In this document: positions 51,909-61,269 of the stretch, in pieces
Layout: every line of letters starts with the position of its first letter
Numbering within the stretch: position 1 is the first letter of the stretch
NCBI GenBank assembly: GCA_039707655.1
Contig: CM077665.1
Coordinates: 448,445,531 to 448,509,530, forward strand
Direction of reading: 5' to 3'
Length of the DNA stretch: 64,000 nucleotides
DNA from: Elymus sibiricus
Lineage: Eukaryota > Streptophyta > Magnoliopsida > Poales > Poaceae
Notes under the pieces: model-generated
Seen by the model: the letters and a program-made list of their open reading frames with translations, nothing else
What the model was told of the DNA's origin: nothing
Databases searched by the model: none
Position numbers and translations under genes: made by a program

Positions 51909-54776
51909 ATGGCTCCCAAGAAGATGGGTTTCATGGCGGTTGGTCCATCTGCGTCCGTCGTACCTGATGCTGCGCGCACAGGCGACGGGGTAGGCGCGGG
52001 CGGAGGAGGTGGAGGCTCCGAGCTTCCACGGCGTTCCGGCAATCCGAGCCGGACGAGCAACAGGTCCAGGGATGGAGCTGCGCAACCAGCGGGTGGTGCA
52101 GCGACATCCAAGGATGGAGCGGCGCCTTCCAGGACGAATACACCGGCGTATGCACCGCGACCTTCTCAGGACGCGCGTGACGTGCGGCCTCAAGATGTTG
52201 GTGGTTCTGGGCGTCCGCATGGGAAGTCCCCTGTACATCATTCCCAGGGTGCGCAGGGCCAAGATCCACGCCAGCGCGCTGGTGGAGGCCGCGCGCGGGT
52301 GCAGAGTCGTGATGAGGCTCCTTCTAACCCTATTAGGAGTTTGAGCACCTCACGTTCTTCGCACCTGTCGCCGCCGCCTACGCCGGCAGAGGCGTTGGCG
52401 CGGGCTCAGCTGCTCCTAGACTTCCCTCCCGCCGTGGAGAAGCTAGACGAGTGGCGAGCCGCTATCCAAAGCCTCATCGGCCTAGCCAACAACGACGTAC
52501 CGCAGCAGGGTGAACCCTCGCGGCTGCCGTCGTCTAGGCTGGTGCGTGCCGATGGAGAGAAGACCGGAGCTGGAACGACCACGTTGCGTTCCCCTCCGTT
52601 GCGTCAAGAGCGGTCGTTAACTCGGCAGACCAGCGCCCGTGAGGATGATTCCACGGCGTCGTCTGATCCGCGGGTTCGCCGCGATCAACGTCACGTTCTT
52701 CGGGAACGGAAGAAGGAGGACGCTCGAACCACCATCGAGCGCCGAAGGGAAGCGCGTCGCCAGTCCGACAAGCGCGCTGGGACCACTGTTGACGAGCCCG
52801 CGCCAGGGTATCCTGGCTGCCTACCTTACGAGGTGGGCTGTCCAGCGTTTACTCGTGAGCTGCGGCAAGTCCAGTGGCCCAGCTCCCGCTCCTTCAAGCC
52901 GGAAGTACCGGAGAAGTACGACGGCAGGACTCATCCGTCCGAGTTCTTGAGCATCTACACCATCGCGGTGCAGGCTGCCGGGGCTCGTGACGATAAGGTG
53001 CTGGCCAACTATTTTCCGTTGGTGCTGAAGCCCAACGTGAGATCGTGGTTGATGCACCTGCCCGAGAATTCCATCTCTTCTTGGGCCGACCTGTGCCATC
53101 AGTTTGTTGGCGCCTTCACCGGCGGCCATCAAGCTCCTGGCCAGGAGAGTGATCTGCACATCATTCCTCAGAAAGAAGGCGAAACTTTGCGCAAGTACAT
53201 CCAGAGGTTCACCCGCGTCCAGCACAATATCCCTGACGTTCATCCTGCCGCCGTTATCAGCGCCTTTCATCAGAACGTGCGCAACCGAAAGATGCGGGAG
53301 GAGCTGGCGATGAACAAGGTCAAGGATGTCGCCGAGCTCTACGCTTTGGCCGACAAGTGCGCCCGGGCGGAGGAAGGGAGGAGACTCCCCGGCGAGAACG
53401 CCGGCGCTGGAGTCAACTCCGAGAGCGATGACACTCCTGCCCCGGCAAAGAAAGGGAAGCGGAAGAACAGGAAGCGCAAAGGCAAGGCCGTGCTTGCCGT
53501 TGAAAGTTCCGGCAACATCGGCACCGCCAAAAAGTCCAAGACCGACGACCCCGGCAAGGAGGTTGCCGGGTGTGCGGCGTGTCAGGCCTTGGCGGCTGCC
53601 GATAAGCCAGAAGGATCCGGCAAGCAGTACTGCAAGATCCACCGAACCAAGGGCCACGACCTCCAGGACTGCCGGCAAGTAGAGGAGCTTGCCGCGAAGC
53701 AGCACGCCGAGTACGAACGACGCGACAAGGAGCGAGCCCAAGATGGTGCCGGAGGGTCCGGCAGGAAGCGCGGTCGAGGAGGACGACGCGGCAAGCCTGG
53801 ACAGCGGCAAGAGAAGCCTGCTCGGGGCCGCGGCAGGAAAGAAGGAGATGAAGATGCAGATGAGGGCGATGACGAGTCTAGCGAGCGGGAGTTTCAGAAG
53901 GCCACAGAGGTTATGTGCGTCGACGGAGGCGCCTCCCTGCATCTTTCTCACCGCCAGCTCAAGCGGTGGGCGCGTGAGATTCTTGCGGCCGAGCCCTCTA
54001 TTGATGCGCAGAAACCGCTGAGGTGGTCCCACACGCCCATCATTTTCGATGCCGAGGATCACCCTGACTGCACTACTGCTGTCGGGTGCTTGCCGTTGTT
54101 GGTCTCGCCAACAATTCGCAATCTCCAGGTAACGAAGATGTTGGTTGACGGTGGTGCCGGCCTGAATCTCATCTCGCCGGACGTCCTTAAGAGGCTGCAA
54201 ATTCCTGATGAAGACCTCGAAGAGACAGGCTCCTTCCAAGGGGTCAATCCAGGAAGATACCAGCCCAAGGGCAAGATCACGCTGCCGGTAACATTCGGCA
54301 GCGAGCTAAACTTTCGGACGGAGAAGGTCGTCTTCGACGTCGCCAAGATTCCGTTGCCGTACAATGGGATCCTTGGCCGCCCCGCGCTGGCCAAGTTCAT
54401 GGCGGCATCGCATTACGCCTACAACGTCCTAAAGATGCCCGGTCCGATGAGTGTCATCACTGTCCACTCCGACAAGAAAGACGCGCTCATTTGCACCGAC
54501 AAGCTCTACCAGGAAGCAGTTGCAACGTCCGCCGCCAAGGCGCATACTCCTGCCGTTCAAGATCCCGGCAAGAAGAAGCCCGGCAAGACCCCTGGTACAA
54601 ACTCCGGCAAGCGCGCCTCTCCGCAGTGTTGCGCTACCGTCGAGGATGCACCGGGGAGCTCTGCCGGCCAGACCAAGAAATCCAAGGCTGCTCCGCCTGA
54701 GACCAAGAAGGTGCCTGCCAAGGAGGACGGGACGGGAGGAACTTTCACCATAAGTTCCACCCTTGATGACAAATAG
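51909..54776 (+). CDS. Gypsy gag-protease polyprotein
   Basis: A 955-residue ORF starting in good context (caccATGGc), 85 bp after the LTR. Residues 1 to about 300 are low-complexity, rich in R, S, G and P. About 311-490 is a retrotransposon gag (capsid-like) domain, beginning CPAFTRELRQ, with the IQRF and KYIQ region inside. Basic stretches KKGKRKNRKRKGK (about 513) and KRGRGGRRGK (about 620) suit RNA binding. A CX2HX4HX4C zinc knuckle uses C575, H578, H583 and C588; the second Cys replaced by His is usual in Tat-type gag. The aspartic protease core is VDGGA with D747. A K/P/S-rich tail of about 95 residues follows. Gag packages element RNA into virus-like particles in the cytoplasm and protease cuts the polyprotein. 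The ORF ends at TAG 54774-54776, and reverse transcriptase continues in the same frame. Confidence 0.85.
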   Translation: MAPKKMGFMAVGPSASVVPDAARTGDGVGAGGGGGGSELPRRSGNPSRTSNRSRDGAAQPAGGAATSKDGAAPSRTNTPAYAPRPSQDARDVRPQDVGGSGRPHGKSPVHHSQGAQGQDPRQRAGGGRARVQSRDEAPSNPIRSLSTSRSSHLSPPPTPAEALARAQLLLDFPPAVEKLDEWRAAIQSLIGLANNDVPQQGEPSRLPSSRLVRADGEKTGAGTTTLRSPPLRQERSLTRQTSAREDDSTASSDPRVRRDQRHVLRERKKEDARTTIERRREARRQSDKRAGTTVDEPAPGYPGCLPYEVGCPAFTRELRQVQWPSSRSFKPEVPEKYDGRTHPSEFLSIYTIAVQAAGARDDKVLANYFPLVLKPNVRSWLMHLPENSISSWADLCHQFVGAFTGGHQAPGQESDLHIIPQKEGETLRKYIQRFTRVQHNIPDVHPAAVISAFHQNVRNRKMREELAMNKVKDVAELYALADKCARAEEGRRLPGENAGAGVNSESDDTPAPAKKGKRKNRKRKGKAVLAVESSGNIGTAKKSKTDDPGKEVAGCAACQALAAADKPEGSGKQYCKIHRTKGHDLQDCRQVEELAAKQHAEYERRDKERAQDGAGGSGRKRGRGGRRGKPGQRQEKPARGRGRKEGDEDADEGDDESSEREFQKATEVMCVDGGASLHLSHRQLKRWAREILAAEPSIDAQKPLRWSHTPIIFDAEDHPDCTTAVGCLPLLVSPTIRNLQVTKMLVDGGAGLNLISPDVLKRLQIPDEDLEETGSFQGVNPGRYQPKGKITLPVTFGSELNFRTEKVVFDVAKIPLPYNGILGRPALAKFMAASHYAYNVLKMPGPMSVITVHSDKKDALICTDKLYQEAVATSAAKAHTPAVQDPGKKKPGKTPGTNSGKRASPQCCATVEDAPGSSAGQTKKSKAAPPETKKVPAKEDGTGGTFTISSTLDDK

Positions 54777-55372
54777 GAAAGCGCGCTCGTTGCCTTCCTG
54801 CGGGCGAATGTCGATGTGTTTGCATGGCAACCGTCTGACATCCCCGGTGTTCCCAGGGAGGTAATTGAGCACCACCTAGCTATCTGTCCTCACGCGCGGC
54901 CCGTCAAGCAGAAGGTGCGGAAGCAAGCTTTGGAGCGGCAAGAGTTTATTGCACAAGAGATCAAGAAGCTTGAGGCGGCAGGCCTGGTTAGAGGAGTCCT
55001 CCATCCTACGTGGTTGGCCAATCCAGTTGTTGTGCGCAAGGCGAATGGTAAATGGAGGCTATGTATTGACTTTACAGATATCAATAAAGCCTGCCCAAAA
55101 GATCCGTTTCCCTTGCCGCGCATCGACCAGATTGTGGATTCCACTACCGGCTGCGATCTGCTGTCATTCCTTGACGCATACTCAGGCTATCACCAGATCT
55201 TCATGGCGAAAGAAGACAAAGAGAAGACCGCATTTATCACCCCATGTGGCACATACTGCTTCTTGCGTATGCCTTTCGGGCTGAAAAGTGCTGGGTCGAC
55301 CTTCGCTAGAGCTGTCCAGATCGGTTTCGAGTCCCAGCTCCATAGAAATATGGAAGCTTACATGGATGACAT
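54777..55372 (+). pseudogene. Gypsy reverse transcriptase, N-terminal part, broken by a copia insertion
   Basis: The frame of gag-protease continues directly after its TAG for 198 full codons plus two bases. Visible motifs are the pre-RT segment with DVFAW and PGVPREVIEHH, the RT entry PVKQKVRK, the template-grip region KWRLCIDFTDINKACPKD, motif A FLDAYSGYHQ (catalytic Asp near 55173), FLRMPFGLKSA, and YMDD at 55359-55370. The copia LTR begins after the second base of the next codon, so the thumb, RNase H and integrase are separated from this part by at least 8.6 kb. No start codon lies close to the TAG. The first in-frame ATG is 54816, so translation as part of a Gag-Pol fusion is the family expectation. 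The element cannot make active polymerase from this copy. Confidence 0.85.
55368..55372. other. Presumed target-site duplication of the copia element (left copy)
   Basis: GACAT directly precedes the LTR terminus and lies on the second Asp and the start of the Ile codon of YMDDI. Five bases is the usual copia duplication. The second copy is outside the window, so the call rests on the LTR boundary. Confidence 0.55.
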
Positions 55373-55837
55373 TGTTGGGGAACGTTGCATGGGAAACAAA
55401 AATTTTCCTACGCACACGCAAGATCTATCCATGGTGATGAGCATCTACGAGAGGGAGAGTGAATCTACATACCCTTGTAGATCGCTAAGCGGAAGCGTTA
55501 ATAAACGCGGTTGATGTAGTCGAACGTCTTCGCGATCCAAATCGCCGAGCGTCCCGCGATCCAATCACGATCCTTCCGATCTAGTGCCGAACGGACGGCA
55601 CCTCCGCGTTCAACACACGTACGGCTTGATGACGCCTTCACCTCCTCGATCCAGCGAGCGATGGTGAAGTAGTGGTTGAGTTCCAGCAGCACGACGGCGT
55701 GGTGATGGTGGTGAGGAACAATCTCTGCAGGGCTTCGCCAAGCACTACGGAGATTATGACGGAGGAACTAGAGGGCTAGGGTTGCCGGCACACGGCTTGG
55801 GAAATCCTGATGTGTCCCGTGTGCTAGCCCTGCCCCT

Positions 55838-55846
55838 CTATTTATA
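55838..55846 (-). promoter_or_regulatory. TATA box in copia 3' LTR
   Basis: TATAAATAG on the minus strand, about 470 bp before the LTR's downstream end. Transcription would start near 55815 and run towards lower coordinates, into the gypsy element in antisense. A weaker TATA-like word lies near 56153-56158. Confidence 0.65.
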
Positions 55847-55975
55847 TGTTGAGCCTTGGGGTCTAAACTTGGAGTAAAAGCCTCCTCCAGGTCGGTTTTG
55901 CCCGCACAAGGTCGGTTTGGCCCGCAGGGAAAGAGTCCAACTCGGACCCCTGCCGAATCGTGCACAGCCGCACAC

Positions 55976-56091
55976 AAGCGGTAGTACCGCTTCACACAAG
56001 CGGTAGTACCGCTTGGGCGGTAGTACCGCTTCACACAAGCGGTAGTACCGCTCCGGCGGTAGTACCGCTTCACCAAGCGGTAGTACCGCTT
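55976..56091. repeat. Cluster of six GCGGTA-G-TACCGC hairpin units in the copia 3' LTR
   Basis: Six near-copies of AAGCGGTAGTACCGCTT, each an inverted repeat with 6- to 8-bp arms around a single central base, lie within 116 bp. They are 130-250 bp upstream of the TATA box in the element's own direction, thus in U3. The same cluster is at 63149-63264 in the other LTR. Confidence 0.9.
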
Positions 56092-57235
56092 ACGCGGCAG
56101 CAAAACTACTTTTGCACTTTCCAATACCTTGTGGGTTTTATCCTTTTGGCTCATATAAAGTGTTGCTGCACCCGAACACTTCGGTAAACATCCGGAACCC
56201 CTTCCGGTGAACTTCGGAACCCTTCCAGAGATCAAAACACTATTATCACATATATCAATCTTTACCTCCGGACTATTCCGGAGATCCTCGTCATGTCCGG
56301 GATCTTATCCGGGACTCCGAACAACTTTCGGTCACCAACATAATAACTCAATTATACTAATCGTCACCAAACGTTAAGTGTGTAGACCCTGCGGGTTCGA
56401 GAACTATGTAGACATGACCGAGACACCTCTACGGCCAATAACCAATAGCGGGACCTGGATGCCCATATTGGCTCCTACATATTCTACGAAGATCTTTATC
56501 GGTCGAACCTCTATGTCAAGGATTCAGTTAATCCCGTATGCTGTTCCCTTTGTTCTTCGGTATGTTACTTGCCCGAGATTCGATCGTCGGTATCACTATA
56601 CCTAGTTCAATCTCGTTACCGGCAAGTCTCTTTACTCGTTCCGTAATACAAGATCTCGTGGCTAACACTTTTAGTCACATTGCTTGCAAGGCTCATTGTG
56701 ATGTTGTATTACCGAGTGGGCCCTGAGATACCTCTCCGTCATACGGAGTAACAAATCCCAGTCTTGATCCATGCCAACCCAACAGACACCCTCGGAGATA
56801 CCTGTAGAGCACCTTTATAGTCACCCAGTTACGTTGCGATGTTTGATACACACAAGGTATTCCTCCGGTGTCAGTGAGTTGCATGATCTCATGGTCAAAG
56901 GAACAGATACTTGACATGCAGAAAACAATAGCAATAAACTGACACGATCAAATGCTACGTTTACAGTTTGGGTCTTGTCCATCACATCATTCTCCTAATG
57001 ATGTGATCCCGTTATCAAATGACATCTCATGTCCATGGCTAGGAAACCTTAACCATCTTTGATCAACAAGCTAGTCAACTAGAGGCTTACTAGGGACACA
57101 GTGTTGTCTATGTACCCACACATGTATTTGAGTTTCCAATCAATACAATTATAGCATGGATAATAAACGATTATCATGAACAAGGAAATATAATAATAAC
57201 CAATTTATTATTGCCTCTAGGGCATATTTCCAACA

Positions 57236-57247
57236 GTCTCCCACTTG
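57236..57247 (-). other. Copia polypurine tract
   Basis: The minus strand reads CAAGTGGGAGAC directly before the 3' LTR. The purine-rich AGTGGGAGA is the expected plus-strand primer site. It lies 38 bp after the polyprotein stop codon. Confidence 0.8.
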
Positions 57248-57285
57248 CACTAGAGTCAATAATCTAGTTCACATCACTATGTGAT

Positions 57286-60200
57286 TTACATTGTAATGAA
57301 TCGAACACCCATGCAGTTCTGGTGTTGTTCATGTTTAGCCCTTGGAAGAGGTTTAGTCATCGGATCTGCAACATTTAGATCCGTGTGTACTTTGCAAATA
57401 TTTATGTCGTCCTCCTTGATGTAATCGCGGATGGAATTGAAACGTCGCTTTATGTGTCTGGTCCTTTTGTGAAATCTTGGTTCCTTGGCTAGAGCAATGG
57501 CACCAGTATTATCACAAAACAGAGTCATTGGGTTAAGCGCACTAGGCACTACTCCAAGATCTGTCATGAACTCCTTCATCCAGACACCTTCCTTCGCCGC
57601 CTCCGAGGCAGCGATGTACTCCGCTTCACATGTAGAATCAGCTACCACGCTTTGCTTGGAACTGCACCAGCTAACCGCACCCCCATTAAGAATAAATACG
57701 TATCCGGTTTGCGACTTAGAGTCATCCGGATCAGTGTCAAAGCTTACATCGACGTAACCCTTTACGACGAGCTCTTGATCACCTCCATAAACGAGAAACA
57801 TGTCCTTAGTCCTTTTCAGGTACTTCAGGATATTCTTGACCGCCGTCCAGTGTTCCATTCCTGGATCACTTTGAAACCTTCCGGCCATACTTATGGCAAG
57901 GCTGACATCGGGTCTTGTGCACAGCATTGCATACATGATAGAGCCTATGGCTGAAGCATAGGGGATGACACTCATCTTTTCTCTATCTTCTGCAGTCACT
58001 GGGCATTGAGTCTTACTCAACTTCACACCTTGCAAAACAGGCAAGAACCCCTTCTTGGACTGATCCATTTTGAACTTCTTCAAAATCTTATCAAGGTATG
58101 TGCTTTGTGAAAGTCCTATTAAGCGTCTTGATCTATCTCTATAGATCTTGATGCCTAATATGAAAGCAGCTTCTCCTAGGTCCTTCATTGAAAAACTCTT
58201 GTTCAAATATTCCTTTACGCTTTCCAGCATTTCTATATTGTTTCCAATCAGCAATATGTCATCCACATATAATATTAGAAACGCTATAGAGCTCCCACTC
58301 ACTTTCTTGTAAATACAAGCTTCTCCGTAAACTTGTATAAACTCGAACGCTTTGATCACCTCATCAAAACGAAGATTCCAACTCCGAGATGCTTGCACCA
58401 GTCCATAAATGGATCGCTGGAGTTTGCAAACTTTGTCAGCATTCTCTGGATCGACAAAACCTTCTGGTTGCATCATATACAACTCTTCCTTAAGGTAACC
58501 GTTAAGGAATGCTGTTTTGACATCCATCTGCCAAATTTCATAATCGAAAAAGGCAGCTATTGCTAACATGATTCTGACGGACTTAAGCATCGCTACGGGT
58601 GAGAAGGTCTCATCGTAGTCAACTCCTTGAACTTGTGAAAAACCCTTTGCCACAAGTCGAGCTTTATAGACGGTGACATTACCGTCCGCGTCCGTCTTCC
58701 TCTTAAAGATCCATTTGTTCTGAATGGCCTTACGCCCTTCAGGTAATACTTCCAAAGTCCATACTTTGTTTTCATACATGGATCCCATCTCGGATTTCAT
58801 GGCCTCTAACCACTTCTCGGAATCCGGGCCCATCATCGCTTCTCCATAGCTCGTAGGTTCATCGTTGTTTAACAACATGACCTCTAAGACAGGGTTGCCG
58901 TACCACTCAGGAGTAGTACGCGTCCTTGTCGACCTACGAGGTTCGATAGCAACTTGATCCAAAGCTTCATGATCATCATCATTAACTTCCTCTTCAGCTA
59001 ATGTAGGCTCCACAGAAACAACTTTCTGCGCTGCGCTACTCTCAGGTTGAAGTAAAGGTTCAACAACCTCATCAAGTTCTATCTTCCTCCCACTCAATTC
59101 TTTCGAGAGAAACTCTTTCTCAAGAAATGTTCCGTTTTTAGCGACAAACATTTTGCCTTCGGATCTGAGATAGAAGGTATACCCAACTGTCTCTTTTGGG
59201 TATCCTATGAAGACGCATTTCTCCGCTTTGGGTTCCAGCTTTTCAGGCTGAAGCTTTTTGACATAAGCATCACATCCCCAAACTTTAAGAAACGACAGCT
59301 TTGGCTTCTTGCCAAACCAAAGTTCATATGGCGTCGTCTCAACGGATTTCGATGGTGCCCTATTTAAAGTGAATGCAGCTGTCTCTAATGCATAACCCCA
59401 AAACGATAGTGGCAAATCGGCAAGAGACATCATAGATCGCACCATATCCAATAAGGTACGATTACGACGTTCGGACACACCATTACGCTGTGGTGTTCCA
59501 GGCGGTGTTAATTGTGAAACAATTCCACACTGTCTTAAGTGACTGCCAAACTCATAACTCAGATATTCTCCTCCTCGATCAGATCGTAGGAATTTAATCT
59601 TCTTGTTACGATGATTCTCAACTTCACTCTGAAATTGTTTGAACTTTTCAAATGTTTCAGACTTGTGTTTCATTAAGTAAATATACCCATATCTACTTAA
59701 GTCATCAGTGAAGGTGAGAAAGTAACGATAACCACCGCGCGCCTCAATGCTCATCGGACCGCACACATCAGTATGTATGATTTCCAATAAGTCACTTGCC
59801 CGTTCCATTATTCCAGAGAACGGCGTTTTAGTCATCTTGCCCATGAGGCATGGCTCACATGTGTCAAGTGATTCAAAATCAAGTGACTCCAAAAGTCCAT
59901 CAGCATGGAGCTTCCTCATGCGTTTTACGCCAATATGACCTAAACGGCAGTGCCACAAGAAAGTGGTATTATCATTATCAATTCTACATCTTTTGGCATC
60001 AATGTTATGAACATGTGTATTATTACTATCGAGATTCAATAAGAATAAACCCCTCACATTGGGTGCATGACCATAAAAGATATTACTCATATAAATAGAA
60101 CAACCATTATTCTCTGATTTAAATGAGTAACCGTCTCGCAATAAACAAGATCCAGATATAATGTTCATGCTTAACGCAGGCACCAAATAACACTTATTTA

Positions 60201-61269
60201 GGTTCATCACTAATCCCGACGGTAATCGAAGAGCGAGCGTGCCGACGGCTATCACATCAACCTTGGAACCATTTCCCACGCGCATCGTCACTTCGTCCTT
60301 TGCCAGCCTCCGTCTATTCCGCAGTTCCTGTTTTGAGTTGCAAATATGAGCAACCGCACCGGTATCAAATACCCAGGCACTACAACGAGAGTTGGTAAGG
60401 TACACATCAATAACATGTATATCATATATACCTTGTTTGTTGTTGGCCGCCTTCTTGTCAGCCAAATACTTGGGGCAATTCCGCTTCCAGTGTCCAGTTC
60501 CCTTGCAATGAAAACACACAGTTTCTGGTTTGGGTCCAGCCTTGGGTTTCTTCACGAGAGGAGCAACTACTTTGCCACTCTGCTTGGAGTTACCCTTCTT
60601 ACCCTTGCCATTTTTCTTGAAACTAGTGGTTTTATTGACCATCAACACTTGATGCTCCTTCTGAATTTCAGACTCAGCGATTTTCAGCATCGCAAACAGC
60701 TCGGCGACTGACTTGTTCATCCCGTGCATGTTATAGTTCAACACGAAGCTCTTGTAGCTAGGTGGCAATGATTGAAGAACTCTGTCAGTGATAGCCTCTG
60801 GCGGAAGGGGCATCCCTAACTCAGCCAGACGGGTGGAGTACCCAGACATTCTGAGCACGTGATCACTGATAGACCCGTTCTCCTCCATCTTGCAAGCATA
60901 GAACTTATCGGAGATCTCATATCTCTCGATCCGGGCATTCTTCTGAAAGATAAACTTCAACTCCTGGAACATCTCATATGCTCCATGACGTTCAAAACGT
61001 CTTTGAAGTCCCGGTTCTAAGCCATACAACATTGCACATTGAACTATTGAGTAATCATCAGAACGAGCCTGCCAGGCGTTCACAACGTCTAGAGACTCAA
61101 CTGGAGCGGGTGGATCACCAAGCGGTGCATCAAGGACATAAGCCTTCTGGGAAGCCGTAAGGATAATCCTTAGATTACAGGCCCAGTCCACAAAGTTACT
61201 TCCATCATCTTTCAACTTAGCTTTCTCTAGGAACGCATTAAAATTCAGGGGTGCTACTGCGCGAGCCAT
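57286..61269 (-). CDS. Copia gag-pol polyprotein, 1327 aa, intact
   Basis: One uninterrupted frame encodes every protein needed for retrotransposition. Gag occupies about 1-250 (MARAVAPLNF start, KLKDDGSNFVDW). The zinc knuckle CX2CX4HX4C uses C252, C255, H260 and C265. Protease has FDTGA with D302. Integrase has an H440/H445/C471/C474 zinc site and catalytic D501, D564 and E600, with exactly 35 residues between D564 and E600. Reverse transcriptase lies at about 840-1080, with QMDVKTAFLNG (D916) and YVDD (1001-1004). RNase H has GYVDVSFD (D1174), CEAEY (E1215/E1217) and CDNTGAI (D1253). The length fits the single-ORF design of the BARE/Angela group, about 1300 residues. No stop or frameshift is present, and no canonical catalytic residue is missing. 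Together with near-identical LTRs this suggests a young, possibly autonomous copy. Expression is not shown. Confidence 0.95.
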   Translation of the reverse strand: MARAVAPLNFNAFLEKAKLKDDGSNFVDWACNLRIILTASQKAYVLDAPLGDPPAPVESLDVVNAWQARSDDYSIVQCAMLYGLEPGLQRRFERHGAYEMFQELKFIFQKNARIERYEISDKFYACKMEENGSISDHVLRMSGYSTRLAELGMPLPPEAITDRVLQSLPPSYKSFVLNYNMHGMNKSVAELFAMLKIAESEIQKEHQVLMVNKTTSFKKNGKGKKGNSKQSGKVVAPLVKKPKAGPKPETVCFHCKGTGHWKRNCPKYLADKKAANNKQGIYDIHVIDVYLTNSRCSAWVFDTGAVAHICNSKQELRNRRRLAKDEVTMRVGNGSKVDVIAVGTLALRLPSGLVMNLNKCYLVPALSMNIISGSCLLRDGYSFKSENNGCSIYMSNIFYGHAPNVRGLFLLNLDSNNTHVHNIDAKRCRIDNDNTTFLWHCRLGHIGVKRMRKLHADGLLESLDFESLDTCEPCLMGKMTKTPFSGIMERASDLLEIIHTDVCGPMSIEARGGYRYFLTFTDDLSRYGYIYLMKHKSETFEKFKQFQSEVENHRNKKIKFLRSDRGGEYLSYEFGSHLRQCGIVSQLTPPGTPQRNGVSERRNRTLLDMVRSMMSLADLPLSFWGYALETAAFTLNRAPSKSVETTPYELWFGKKPKLSFLKVWGCDAYVKKLQPEKLEPKAEKCVFIGYPKETVGYTFYLRSEGKMFVAKNGTFLEKEFLSKELSGRKIELDEVVEPLLQPESSAAQKVVSVEPTLAEEEVNDDDHEALDQVAIEPRRSTRTRTTPEWYGNPVLEVMLLNNDEPTSYGEAMMGPDSEKWLEAMKSEMGSMYENKVWTLEVLPEGRKAIQNKWIFKRKTDADGNVTVYKARLVAKGFSQVQGVDYDETFSPVAMLKSVRIMLAIAAFFDYEIWQMDVKTAFLNGYLKEELYMMQPEGFVDPENADKVCKLQRSIYGLVQASRSWNLRFDEVIKAFEFIQVYGEACIYKKVSGSSIAFLILYVDDILLIGNNIEMLESVKEYLNKSFSMKDLGEAAFILGIKIYRDRSRRLIGLSQSTYLDKILKKFKMDQSKKGFLPVLQGVKLSKTQCPVTAEDREKMSVIPYASAIGSIMYAMLCTRPDVSLAISMAGRFQSDPGMEHWTAVKNILKYLKRTKDMFLVYGGDQELVVKGYVDVSFDTDPDDSKSQTGYVFILNGGAVSWCSSKQSVVADSTCEAEYIAASEAAKEGVWMKEFMTDLGVVPSALNPMTLFCDNTGAIALAKEPRFHKRTRHIKRRFNSIRDYIKEDDINICKVHTDLNVADPMTKPLPRAKHEQHQNCMGVRFITM

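Larger units (their letters stand above)
50870..55372 (+). mobile_element. Ty3/gypsy LTR retrotransposon, Tat/Retand-like, left part; split by a copia insertion
   Basis: Structure in order: 5' LTR 50870-51823, primer binding site at 51828, gag-protease ORF 51909-54776, then reverse transcriptase in the same frame to 55372. The element inserted into an Afa monomer and is itself interrupted at 55373. The remaining reverse transcriptase, RNase H, integrase and 3' LTR are not in view. Gag and the DGGA-type protease resemble the non-chromodomain Tat lineage; that assignment is from family knowledge, not a search. The element is much more GC-rich than the satellite around it. Confidence 0.85.
55373..57235 (-). 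repeat. Copia 3' LTR (1863 bp)
   Basis: Ends form a 6-bp inverted repeat (TGTTGG...CCAACA on either strand). The second copy begins exactly 7173 bp away, at 62546. In the overlapping 1455 bp I found a single difference, G at 56748 against T at 63921. It contains a cluster of GCGGTAGTACCGC hairpins, clustered TCCGGA/CTTCGG words (about 56180-56330) and a TATAAATAG box. Its promoter faces the gypsy gag gene and the satellite. Open frames in it (for example 55768-56235, minus strand, whose repeats come from the hairpin cluster) are not treated as genes. Confidence 0.93.

Noticed and set aside
52821..54239. 472-codon ORF on the minus strand
   Set aside because: It is the antisense shadow of the GC-rich gag-protease gene and shows no recognisable domain.
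54816..55514. ORF of 232 codons, apparently a short RT protein with its own start
   Set aside because: The last part is copia LTR sequence read through the insertion junction at 55373. It is a chimera. The real frame starts upstream, directly after the TAG.
55768..56235. 155-codon minus-strand ORF in the copia LTR, repeated at 62941-63408
   Set aside because: Its repeated KRYYR/GTTACV words are the translation of the palindrome cluster. It lies in LTR regulatory DNA and spans the TATA box region.
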